Of a stretch of DNA of 64,000 nt, positions 56,353 to 64,000 are shown in pieces. The DNA comes from an uncultured Veillonellaceae bacterium (GTDB lineage Bacteria; Bacillota; Negativicutes; Veillonellales; Veillonellaceae), in assembly GCA_945867815.1 (NCBI GenBank), contig CAMBIX010000011.1:1-64000 (forward strand), given 5' to 3'. Position 1 is the first letter of the stretch. Every line of letters starts with the position of its first letter. The notes below the pieces were generated by a model that worked only from the letters and a program-made list of their open reading frames with translations, was not told the origin of the DNA and did no database searches. A program made the position numbers and the translations under genes.

Positions 56353-57255
56353 TTATTTAACTTTTAAAACCGCATCATACTTTTCAGCAAAATGATCCGG
56401 ATTATACGATTCCTTAGCTTGACGCATACCAGGAATGCCCATATCTTCTTCGCGATTAACAAACTCCGTATCAGCAAATTCATGCCGTACAAATTCGTTA
56501 TTAATCGCCTGATACAACCCACGAATAGACGCATTCGCTTTTTCAATATGAACAAGAGCCACCCGTTCGTTGATTAACTGACCAATAGTAAAGGCCTCTA
56601 TCCGTCCAAAAAGCTTAATGGCGCCACCAACGAGACCCAACGGTTCCCAGTCACGGAACAAAAGCTTAATCGCTTCTAGTTCATCATCAATACCATCTTC
56701 ATCATGGTTTTCTACCCATTCCGTTGCCGTTGTAATACATTCATCAAATAGGTCTTCCGTCAAAGGCATGTATTCATAGTTTGTATACTGCATACGGAAC
56801 TGGTTAAGATGATTCTTCTTCTGCCGAAGCTTTTTACCTGACAAGGTAATCAAATCCTGTGTCTTATAAATATACTCAAAATTATCTCTGTCAGCTGTAA
56901 ACTCATAGCAATCAGGGCACAGTTCTTCCATACGTTCCTTGTTAATTGGACTAACCCCTTTTAACCAGAAAGGAATCTGCATAGCTTCAAACCATTCTTT
57001 AGCTTTTTTTAGGCCGTCAACAAACTTAGCATCCTTACCAGCGAAAGGTGGCAACAAATAAGGTTCCCGTTTACCAGCTCCCTTAATAAAGAGCACACCA
57101 TCTTCTTCAGCCCATTGAATGCCATAAGCCTTTTGCCACATATACAAGGTTGTAAAACAATTATCTGATGCTTCATAATGATGCTCTGCAAAATAAGCAT
57201 CAATCTTCGGCTTATCCGCTAAGGTAAACTCATTAAATGTTAAAATTGTACTCAC
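56353..57255 (-). CDS. DUF2156 (phosphatidylglycerol lysyltransferase C-terminal-like) protein
   Basis: The 300-residue soluble protein folds like tandem GNAT domains and matches DUF2156: LADKPKIDAYFAEHHYEASD near the start, KKNHLNQFRMQYTNYEYMP in the middle and YNPDHFAEKYDAVLKVK at the end. In MprF this domain transfers aminoacyl groups from tRNA to lipids. Free-standing versions have no settled function. It starts at a GTG. gyrA lies just upstream. Confidence 0.82.
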   Translation of the reverse strand: MSTILTFNEFTLADKPKIDAYFAEHHYEASDNCFTTLYMWQKAYGIQWAEEDGVLFIKGAGKREPYLLPPFAGKDAKFVDGLKKAKEWFEAMQIPFWLKGVSPINKERMEELCPDCYEFTADRDNFEYIYKTQDLITLSGKKLRQKKNHLNQFRMQYTNYEYMPLTEDLFDECITTATEWVENHDEDGIDDELEAIKLLFRDWEPLGLVGGAIKLFGRIEAFTIGQLINERVALVHIEKANASIRGLYQAINNEFVRHEFADTEFVNREEDMGIPGMRQAKESYNPDHFAEKYDAVLKVK

Positions 57256-57328
57256 CCGCTTTTTTACTCAATATACTCGATAATTAAGCCTTCCTGCATC
57301 CCCACTACAACTATACCTAACAAGCTTC

Positions 57329-59791
57329 CTATTCGTCTTCTAAATCTGACTGCGCAATAATAGCTACCGATGCGACCTTATCACCTGGGTCTAGATTCTG
57401 CGTCTTGACCCCAGAAATAGCTTTACCCTTCTTAACTGCTATATCCTTCATATCAAAACGAATAATCTTACCCTGTTCAGAGATAAGCATCACTTCATCC
57501 GTATCCGTTACGGTTTCTACAGCCACCACATCACCGGTCTTATCTGTAATACGGAAGTTCTTCGTTCCCTTACCGCCACGGTTCTGTGTCGTGTAAGCAT
57601 CTTCACTATTGCGTTTACCAAAACCTTCTTCACTAATCGTAAAAATCTGATTTGCTTCATCATTATCTGTTAAAACGCCAGCCCCAACAACTTCATCACC
57701 AACATTTAACTTAATACCACGAACACCTTGGGCACCTCGTTTTAATAAGCGCGCATCTTCTTCATTAAAACGAATAGCCATGCCTTTCTTAGTCCCTAAT
57801 AAGACATCTTGGCCACCATTAGTAATGCACACTTCAATTAACTGGTCCCCTTCACGTAAGGAGATGGCATTTAAACCACTACGACGAATATTGCGGTATT
57901 CTTCAATGGATGTACGATTAACAAAGCCATTCTTAGTCACCATAAATAGATTAAAGGTACTTTCTACATGTTCTAAATCGATCATAGTCGTTACCTTTTC
58001 ACCTACATTAAGTGGTAACACGTTAATAATAGCTGTACCACGAGAATTACGGCTGGATGCTTCTGGTACTTCATAGCCACGCAAACGATAAGCGCGACCC
58101 GCTGTTGTGAAGAACAAGAGGGTACTATGTGTCCGTACATGTAAAATCTGCGTTACATAGTCGTCATCCTTCGTCTTCATGCCGATAACACCGACACCAC
58201 CCTTATGCTGGTTACGATATACATTGGCATTCATCCGTTTAATATAACCCTGACGAGTTAAGGTGATAACCATTTCTTCATCAGCGATTAAATCTTCTAC
58301 ATTTAATTCTGACGTATCGATAGTAATTTCGCTGCGACGAGGGTCACCATATTTATTCTTCATGTCCGTTAATTCGTCTTTGATGATGCCACGCTGACGA
58401 GCTTCACTAGCTAAGATTTCTTTTAAGTCCGCAATCAAAGCCTGTAACTGCTTATATTCCTCTTCAATCTTTTCACGTTCCAAACCGGTCAGGCGGCGTA
58501 GACGCATATCTAGGATAGCAACAGCTTGTTTTTCACTTAAACCAAATTTAGAAATTAAAGCCTTTTTAGCAATTTCATCAGTTTCTGAAGAGCGAATCGT
58601 CTGAATCACTTCATCAATATGGTCAAGAGCGATAAGTAAACCTTCTAAGATATGAGCTCTTGCTTCCGCCTTATTTAATTCAAAACGCGTCCGCCGAACA
58701 ACCACATCCAAGCGGTGTTGCAAATAGTAATTAAGCACTTCTTTTAAAGTCAATACACGTGGATGACCATCAACAAGTGCCAGCATAATTACGCCAAACG
58801 TATCTTGCAATTGCGTATGCTTATAAAGCTTATTTAGAACAATGTCCGGCTGTACATCGGCCCGCAATTCAATAACAATGCGCATACCTTGCCGGTCACT
58901 TTCATCACGAAGAGCCGTAATGCCATCAATAACTTTATCGCGGCTAAGGCCGGCAATGGTTTCAATAAGGCGTGCCTTATTAACCTGATAAGGGATTTCC
59001 GTAACAACAATACGGTGTTTACCCTTATTCATTTCTTCAATCGTTGCCCGCGCCCGCATCTTAATACTGCCGCGTCCCGTACTATAGGCCTTACGAATAC
59101 CTTCTTGACCAAGAATTAAAGCTCCTGTCGGGAAATCTGGCCCTTTAATAGCCGTCATTAGTTCTGGTACATCCACGTCTGGATTATCAATAAGCATGAT
59201 AAGTCCATCGGCCACTTCATTTAGATTATGTGGCGGAATATTAGTAGCCATACCAACAGCAATCCCAGCTGACCCATTTACTAAGAGGTTTGGAATCTTA
59301 GCCGGTAATACGGTTGGTTCTTGTAAAGACTCATCATAGTTAGGCATGAAATCGACTGTTTCCTTATCGATATCAGCCAACATTTCTGTGGTAATCTTAG
59401 CCATACGTACTTCAGTATAACGCATAGCGGCTGCAGAGTCGCCGTCAATGGACCCAAAGTTACCATGTCCGTCTACCAATGGATACCGGGTATTAAAATC
59501 CTGTGCCAACCGTACTGTTGCATCATACACCGAACTATCTCCATGTGGATGATATTTACCAAGTACATCCCCAACAATACGGGCTGATTTTTTATAAGGC
59601 TTGTTCGGCGTCATACCTGTTTCATGCATCGCATATAAAATACGACGATGAACTGGTTTAAGACCGTCTCGAACATCCGGCAAGGCTCTCGTAATAATTA
59701 CACTCATGGCGTAATCAATATAGGAGCTTTTCATTTCATTTTCAATCTGGACAGCGGTAATTTTACCATGACTCCAGGTCGTTTCCTCCAC
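57329..59791 (-). CDS. gyrA: DNA gyrase subunit A
   Basis: The 820-residue topoisomerase II subunit cuts and rejoins DNA. The catalytic Tyr lies in [13 protein letters not shown]. The quinolone-resistance region reads [20 protein letters not shown], with Ser at position 83 and Asp at position 87 (E. coli numbering). These are the wild-type, quinolone-sensitive residues. The C-terminal beta-pinwheel keeps the GyrA box as QNRGGKG, which supports GyrA rather than ParC. gyrB is not in the window. Confidence 0.96.
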   Translation of the reverse strand: MEETTWSHGKITAVQIENEMKSSYIDYAMSVIITRALPDVRDGLKPVHRRILYAMHETGMTPNKPYKKSARIVGDVLGKYHPHGDSSVYDATVRLAQDFNTRYPLVDGHGNFGSIDGDSAAAMRYTEVRMAKITTEMLADIDKETVDFMPNYDESLQEPTVLPAKIPNLLVNGSAGIAVGMATNIPPHNLNEVADGLIMLIDNPDVDVPELMTAIKGPDFPTGALILGQEGIRKAYSTGRGSIKMRARATIEEMNKGKHRIVVTEIPYQVNKARLIETIAGLSRDKVIDGITALRDESDRQGMRIVIELRADVQPDIVLNKLYKHTQLQDTFGVIMLALVDGHPRVLTLKEVLNYYLQHRLDVVVRRTRFELNKAEARAHILEGLLIALDHIDEVIQTIRSSETDEIAKKALISKFGLSEKQAVAILDMRLRRLTGLEREKIEEEYKQLQALIADLKEILASEARQRGIIKDELTDMKNKYGDPRRSEITIDTSELNVEDLIADEEMVITLTRQGYIKRMNANVYRNQHKGGVGVIGMKTKDDDYVTQILHVRTHSTLLFFTTAGRAYRLRGYEVPEASSRNSRGTAIINVLPLNVGEKVTTMIDLEHVESTFNLFMVTKNGFVNRTSIEEYRNIRRSGLNAISLREGDQLIEVCITNGGQDVLLGTKKGMAIRFNEEDARLLKRGAQGVRGIKLNVGDEVVGAGVLTDNDEANQIFTISEEGFGKRNSEDAYTTQNRGGKGTKNFRITDKTGDVVAVETVTDTDEVMLISEQGKIIRFDMKDIAVKKGKAISGVKTQNLDPGDKVASVAIIAQSDLEDE

Positions 59792-60340
59792 AGTCTCACC
59801 TCATTCACTAAGACAACGTATATTTTCGTACCTTATATTATACCATTAGACAGAAATTTTGGCGAACAATTAGGTGTGACATGTATAAACCTTTGCTTAT
59901 ATTGAATCATATAATACCCCTTTTTAATATATCGAAATACGTAAAGTTACCACAACGTCAAACACTAGTTACCGCCTTTATAATAGCTGTATATTTATGT
60001 ATATGCAAAACATCCAAATGCCTTTTACGACTGCCCCTATGCTGGGCACACACATACAAAAAAGCTGCAACCAGATATTTTATATCCGATTACAGCCTTC
60101 CTTGTTGTATAAGACGCTATAAATAAACGCTTTTATAAAATTTGTAATGGATGAGATATACAATCTCACTAATTTCAACATAACTAACTATGACACTATT
60201 ATACTAACTACTTGGTCAATGCTAACCTGCATAGCCCCATTCAGACCGTCTTATATAGCCATCACCGTCTGCATAGCTACAAAGCGTATATAAGATAAAC
60301 TCCCATAAGTTAGTAAAATAGGTCCTAACCTGGCTATTTA
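59792..60340. terminator. Long intergenic region with one minus-strand terminator
   Basis: The only structure I can support is AAGCTGCAACC (60062-60072) pairing with GATTACAGCCTT (60088-60099). It works on the minus strand with T6 and terminates the DUF1659 gene transcript. The remainder contains only low-quality reading frames. Confidence 0.6.
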
Positions 60341-60556
60341 TTAGCCATTATAAATAGCTGTGTTAACGCGAGCTACGCCCAAGTATGGGCGATTAAACAA
60401 CGCACCCAAAGCAGCTCCCATTTCTTCTACATCCGTATCGCTAAGGCCATTATTAATATTGCCAAAGCTATAGGATTTAACAACCACCTTATCTCGGTCG
60501 TCCGATTTATTTACACGAACCTGCATTTTAATTACTTCACTTACTAATTCTGCCAT
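60341..60556 (-). CDS. DUF1659-like small protein
   Basis: The 71 residues (VRVNKSDDRDKVVVKSYSFG in the middle, then SDTDVEEMGAALGALFNRPY) match the DUF1659 pattern of a beta-hairpin followed by one helix. AAAAGGAGATATTC precedes the ATG. DUF1659 genes often accompany DUF2922 genes in Firmicutes, as here. Function is unknown. Confidence 0.72.
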   Translation of the reverse strand: MAELVSEVIKMQVRVNKSDDRDKVVVKSYSFGNINNGLSDTDVEEMGAALGALFNRPYLGVARVNTAIYNG

Positions 60557-60640
60557 ATGAATATCTCCTTTTCTCTACTTTCTCAACGAGTAAACTCCGA
60601 CCATTACCTAACTCTCCAACCACTTACGCTACCAAAGCCA

Positions 60641-60718
60641 TCACGGTCGCTTATTTATAAGTAAAAAGCGGAGCACTACATACACAATCTCGACAACTTT
60701 TAGCCAACGATTGTCCAT
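60641..60718 (-). CDS. Candidate 25-residue ORF between DUF2922 and DUF1659
   Basis: An ATG at 60718 lies 9 bases after the DUF2922 stop with GGTGA just upstream. It encodes MDNRWLKVVEIVYVVLRFLL followed by INKRP. The product is one hydrophobic helix with basic ends. In other Firmicutes this cluster often includes a short hydrophobic YvrJ-type protein, but the resemblance here is too weak to name it. Confidence 0.42.
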   Translation of the reverse strand: MDNRWLKVVEIVYVVLRFLLINKRP

Positions 60719-60727
60719 ACATTCACC

Positions 60728-60949
60728 TTAAGCTAACACTGTCGTTTCTTTTGTTACTAACTGAGCCCCCTTGTAGGTTGTTGCCAAGTGACCTTTACCT
60801 GTATGAAAGAATTTCTTAGCAATAGCTAATTGGCCTACTTTTTCTACATCGGCACCTGTAAGACCTTCCTTAGGGTCAGCAACCACTACCTTTACTTCTG
60901 TGCCTTCTTCATCAGTTAATACAATCTGTAATTCTTTTTCTGCTGTCAT
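60728..60949 (-). CDS. DUF2922 family small protein
   Basis: The protein (73 residues) begins at ATG 60949 behind GGAGAAAACAC. It reads KELQIVLTDEEGTEVKVVVA, then DPKEGLTGADVEKVGQLAI and a short strand-rich end, the DUF2922 pattern. It heads the DUF2922/small ORF/DUF1659 set. Function is unknown. Confidence 0.75.
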   Translation of the reverse strand: MTAEKELQIVLTDEEGTEVKVVVADPKEGLTGADVEKVGQLAIAKKFFHTGKGHLATTYKGAQLVTKETTVLA

Positions 60950-61242
60950 TGTGTTTTCTCCTTTTCTAATGACTACAAATAACTTGCGAGAATGTATATC
61001 TTTCATCGCCTTACACTTATATACATTCAACCAGAGAGAAAACGTCAAAATCTTTTTTATATTTTTTTCTTCTCCTCTATTTTCTTATTACGAAAAGTAA
61101 TAATCATAAACCTTCTTATTGTTTTCTTAAATTGCAAATTATAACTTGCAACTTGAAGTTGAAGGCGTCTTTAGAGCTCATCAAATTCCCTAATACTCTA
61201 TTAGGCAAATTATATCTTATGCTTAATTTATATTTAAAATCT

Positions 61243-61287
61243 AAAAAAAGGACGATGCCCCGATCAATACTAGGTTCATCGTCCCTA
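61243..61287 (-). terminator. Terminator after the phosphoglycerate-mutase-family gene
   Basis: GGACGATG (61250-61257) pairs with CATCGTCC (61277-61284). On the minus strand it is followed by seven T. Confidence 0.85.
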
Positions 61288-61335
61288 TATACAGTCTTAT
61301 CTATGACTTATAAATTATGATAAAACACATATGCA

Positions 61336-61980
61336 CTATAATCCAGCCTGCTCTATACCACTAAACAAATAACCCATATGAGCCGTTGAGTTTAGCAAGA
61401 CAATACGCCACGTATCCCCTTCCTTTTCAAGCACATTGATACACGTATTATCCTGTTTAATTTGCCAAAAGTGATCCATAGATAGGCCTAACAAATCACA
61501 AATAATGGCCTTATTTACCGCATCATGGGCTACCACTAAAAGGGTTTTCCCTTCATAGTGCTTAGCGTACTCTTCAAAAGCCTTCCTAGCTCGCTGTTGC
61601 ACATCTTCTAAGGATTCACCACCTGGTCCCGGCATCTGTAATCCACCTGGTTTTGTATGCCATTTATGAAACAAGTCAGGGTACTGCGCTTCAATATCCT
61701 TGGCCAGCTGCCCTTCCCAAACGCCATGATTAATCTCTGTTAAGCATTCATCCTTTTGCACAGGTAGACCATGTACATCAGCGCAGGCCTTAGCTGTTAT
61801 ATAAGACCTTTGCAAAGGACTCGATAGGCAAACATCAATAGAAACATCTCTTAGCCCCTTAGCTAAGGCTGCTGCCTGCTCAAGCCCGCGTTGACTTAAC
61901 TCTGTATCTTCCTGCCCCTGATAGCGGCCTTCAATATTCCACTTTGTTTCCCCATGTCGCACCAATATAATCCTAACCAT
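61336..61980 (-). CDS. Histidine phosphatase / phosphoglycerate mutase family
   Basis: The protein has 214 residues with the phosphohistidine motif LVRHGETKWN at the start and the second His in VVAHDAVNKAI. The family includes GpmB-type mutases, CobC phosphatases and phosphoserine phosphatases. Its position next to serA and serC, with no serB-like HAD phosphatase in sight, makes a phosphoserine phosphatase (PspA-type) role attractive, but this is inference. AGGAAGTGACTAT precedes the ATG. Confidence 0.82.
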   Translation of the reverse strand: MVRIILVRHGETKWNIEGRYQGQEDTELSQRGLEQAAALAKGLRDVSIDVCLSSPLQRSYITAKACADVHGLPVQKDECLTEINHGVWEGQLAKDIEAQYPDLFHKWHTKPGGLQMPGPGGESLEDVQQRARKAFEEYAKHYEGKTLLVVAHDAVNKAIICDLLGLSMDHFWQIKQDNTCINVLEKEGDTWRIVLLNSTAHMGYLFSGIEQAGL

Positions 61981-62070
61981 ATAGTCACTTCCTTTTATCA
62001 GCTAATCTATGTCCCATCTACCAACACCCTATCACGAGTCGATGACTATGTATTGTAAACTAGGCCCTAT

Positions 62071-62150
62071 ATCACGAATCGCCTACTATTTCTTTTAGGG
62101 AACTTATGAAATACCAATCCCCAAAAGCCCTTTAGCCACGTCCGCTCCTT
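62071..62150. repeat. Dispersed palindromic repeat, family 2, copy D (degenerate)
   Basis: ATCACGAATC opens it. The central part TTTCTTTTAGGGAACTTATG and onward to CCCCAAAAG follows copy B at 56213 closely, but the arms match each other poorly and the closing motif is eroded. Confidence 0.45.
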
Positions 62151-62165
62151 GAATCCAATCATAAA

Positions 62166-63764
62166 TTACTCTTGCGGTTCGCAATGAATGACTTTGATAT
62201 CTAAAAGTCCATCAATACCACGCAGCTTCAACAAAATATCACTAGGAATATCTTCCTTTACCGCTAAAGCCATAATGCTTTCTTCACTACCAGCTGTTTC
62301 ACCAACCTGCATGCCCGTAATATTAATACCAGCCTGCCCTAGAATCGTCGCAATCTGCCCAATCATATTCGGCTGGTTACGATGAGGAATTAGCAATAAG
62401 TACCCATTAGGATCAAAATCAACGCGATAATCGTCGATTTTTACAATCTTACCTTCGCCCTTATTAAACAAAGTCCCCACTACCGTATGTACAGCGCCAC
62501 CTTCTGTTTGTAAAATAAGGCGAATTGCATCAACAAATTCTGGATCACTATTTTTCTTCGTTTCCTGTACCTGCATACGACGTGCTTTCGCTAAATCAGG
62601 GGCATTAACAAAATTAACCGAATCCTGCAAGATAGGATTTAAAATCCCTTTTAAGGTAGCCATCGTCAACAAACCTGTATCCACATCCGCTAAATCACCA
62701 ATATATTCTACATTAACACCCGTAACCGCGCCATTACTAATAGCTGTTCCTAAGATACCCATCCGTTCTACCAAATCAAAATAAGGCTTAATTCGTGCGT
62801 ACACCTGTTTAGGAATAGGTGCCATATTAACAGCTGTCGGTACAGGTTCACCCCTAAGTGCAGCCATAACACCTGACGCCACATCTACAGATACGCCTTC
62901 TTGTGCTTCCACTGTCGAAGCCCCTAAATGTGGTGTAATAACCACATTATCCATGCCAATAAATGGATTAATATCTTTCGTTAGTGGTTCTGTTGGAAAT
63001 ACATCAATAGCTGCCCCTGCTACATGACCCGACTTCAGAGCCTCTGCCAAAGCATTAATATCTAAGACAGCACCACGGGATACATTTATAACACGAACAC
63101 CATCCTTCATCTTGGCGATTTCATCTTTACCAATCATACCCCGCGTTTCCTTTGTTAGCGGTGTGTGCATAGTAATATAGTCAGCTTCTTTAAGAAGTGT
63201 ATCTAAATCCACAAGTTCAACACCTAACTGTTCGCCTCGTTCCTTAGGAATATACGGATCATAACCAATTGTCCGCATTTCCATAGCCTGCATACGTTTA
63301 GCAATACGAGACCCAATACGACCAACGCCAATAATTCCCATGGTCTTGTTTTGTAACTGAATACCTGTAAACGTCTTACGATCCCAATGGCCTGCCATTA
63401 AGGAATTATGTGCCTGTGGGATATGACGAGTAATGGCCATAATCATAGCCACCGTATGTTCTGTAGCAGCTAATGTGTTAGATTCTGGTGTATTCACAAC
63501 AACAATGCCATGTTCTGTAGCAGCTTTAATATCGATGCTATCAACACCAACACCAGCACGACCAACAACCTTTAAGTTCTTGGCTGCTTCAATAACCCGC
63601 CGTGTTACATGTGTCATGGACCGTGTAATCAAGCCATCATAATCACCAATAATTTTTACTAGAGCATCTTCATCTAAATTCTTTTTTACATCCACATCAT
63701 AACCATTAGCCCGAAGTGCTTCAATCCCTTTTACCTGTACATCATCACTAACTAAAATACGCAT
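62166..63764 (-). CDS. serA: D-3-phosphoglycerate dehydrogenase
   Basis: SerA oxidises 3-phosphoglycerate, the first step of serine synthesis. The long 532-residue form is used: NAD-binding core ([16 protein letters not shown]), catalytic Arg/Glu/His region ([15 protein letters not shown]), an intervening ASB domain and a C-terminal ACT domain ([20 protein letters not shown]). The ACT domain suggests serine feedback. I use ATG 63764 ([10 protein letters not shown]), because the ATG at 63773 abuts the AGAGAGG ribosome binding site. serC lies 74 bases upstream on the same strand. Confidence 0.95.
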   Translation of the reverse strand: MRILVSDDVQVKGIEALRANGYDVDVKKNLDEDALVKIIGDYDGLITRSMTHVTRRVIEAAKNLKVVGRAGVGVDSIDIKAATEHGIVVVNTPESNTLAATEHTVAMIMAITRHIPQAHNSLMAGHWDRKTFTGIQLQNKTMGIIGVGRIGSRIAKRMQAMEMRTIGYDPYIPKERGEQLGVELVDLDTLLKEADYITMHTPLTKETRGMIGKDEIAKMKDGVRVINVSRGAVLDINALAEALKSGHVAGAAIDVFPTEPLTKDINPFIGMDNVVITPHLGASTVEAQEGVSVDVASGVMAALRGEPVPTAVNMAPIPKQVYARIKPYFDLVERMGILGTAISNGAVTGVNVEYIGDLADVDTGLLTMATLKGILNPILQDSVNFVNAPDLAKARRMQVQETKKNSDPEFVDAIRLILQTEGGAVHTVVGTLFNKGEGKIVKIDDYRVDFDPNGYLLLIPHRNQPNMIGQIATILGQAGINITGMQVGETAGSEESIMALAVKEDIPSDILLKLRGIDGLLDIKVIHCEPQE

Positions 63765-63838
63765 ATAACTCATCCTCTCTCAATTCTTAAATACATCATC
63801 TTATAATCTCTTACATAACAATTCCTACATTTTATGAC

Positions 63839-64000
63839 TTAACTATGCAAAGTCTGAAAGCGTTGCATAAAATCAACCAAAGCCTCACAGCCTTCAGGTG
63901 TAACCGCATTATAAAGTGAAGCCCGGCAGCCACCAACAGATCGATGTCCTTTAAGACCAATCAAATCAGCCTTGGTTGCTTCCTCTGCAAAACGTTTTTC
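63839..64000 (-). CDS. serC: Phosphoserine aminotransferase, C-terminal part (cut by window edge)
   Basis: The 53 visible codons read [20 protein letters not shown], then [20 protein letters not shown], ending at a TAA. The segment [16 protein letters not shown] is diagnostic of SerC. The gene continues beyond the window to the right. With serA and the mutase-family phosphatase it forms a likely serine biosynthesis set. Confidence 0.93.
   Translation of the reverse strand, partial: EKRFAEEATKADLIGLKGHRSVGGCRASLYNAVTPEGCEALVDFMQRFQTLHS

Noticed and set aside
59881-60126. 81-codon plus-strand ORF upstream of gyrA
   Set aside because: No ribosome binding site, Cys/Tyr-rich composition, and it runs through the minus-strand terminator at 60062-60099.

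Overview
This 64 kb window reads as chromosome of a low-GC diderm Firmicute of the class Negativicutes, most likely Veillonella or a close relative. The assignment is by inference: low GC, the ECF-type thiamine gene thiW, a very large two-module 2-hydroxyacyl-CoA dehydratase activase-type protein, and the overall gene style. No rRNA or tRNA gene was seen.

Layout. 1-9.5 kb: start of a minus-strand gene, the 1409-residue activase/dehydratase-like protein, a Bcr/CflA-type efflux pump behind a structured leader, and nrdA behind a tandem NrdR-box pair. 9.6-16.2 kb: nrdB, then a decay zone holding broken genes (PuuD-like amidotransferase, amino-acid permease, AAA/DUF4143 ATPase tail, DASS transporter, LysR start, PrpF start). 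Intact items here are a 25-residue holin-like toxin, an acid phosphatase and an AEC permease. 16.2-25.5 kb: thiW and thiC under a TPP riboswitch, an ECF S-like protein, purA, a PII protein, amt, a HicAB module with a dead toxin, a Phd/ParE module and purB. 25.8-33.6 kb: YhaN/YhaO-like DNA-repair pair, two tandem DUF445 proteins and an MBL-fold hydrolase.

33.7-41.8 kb is the accessory core. A dead DinJ-like antitoxin is followed by a minus-strand block cas2-cas1-hicB-hicA and then a 12-repeat CRISPR array (35-nt repeats, 39-44-nt spacers). Exactly at the end of the last repeat a foreign 3,969-bp island begins. It is built as D-X-D, where D is a perfect 1,113-bp direct duplication and X is a patchwork of transposase, MFS and phosphoesterase fragments. 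The island's far edge cuts an MFS gene that belongs to a two-component operon. The expected leader side of the array is gone and no effector cas gene is present.

41.8-54 kb: response regulator and kinase, then a minus-strand aromatic block (aroF, aroB, aroA, aroC, fused aroE-aroK, plus aroD) that covers all seven steps to chorismate. A Tyr/Phe-rich leader peptide and terminator precede aroF, which fits classical attenuation. A GT39 glycosyltransferase lies upstream. 54-64 kb: universal stress protein, Eis-like acetyltransferase, DUF2156 protein, gyrA, a DUF2922/small ORF/DUF1659 cluster, a phosphoglycerate-mutase-family phosphatase, serA and the end of serC.

Two dispersed intergenic repeat families are visible. 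One is a set of terminators sharing a conserved core (four copies). The other is an approximately 80-95-bp imperfect palindrome (four copies). The window also holds five toxin-antitoxin loci in different states of decay, plus the lone holin-like toxin.
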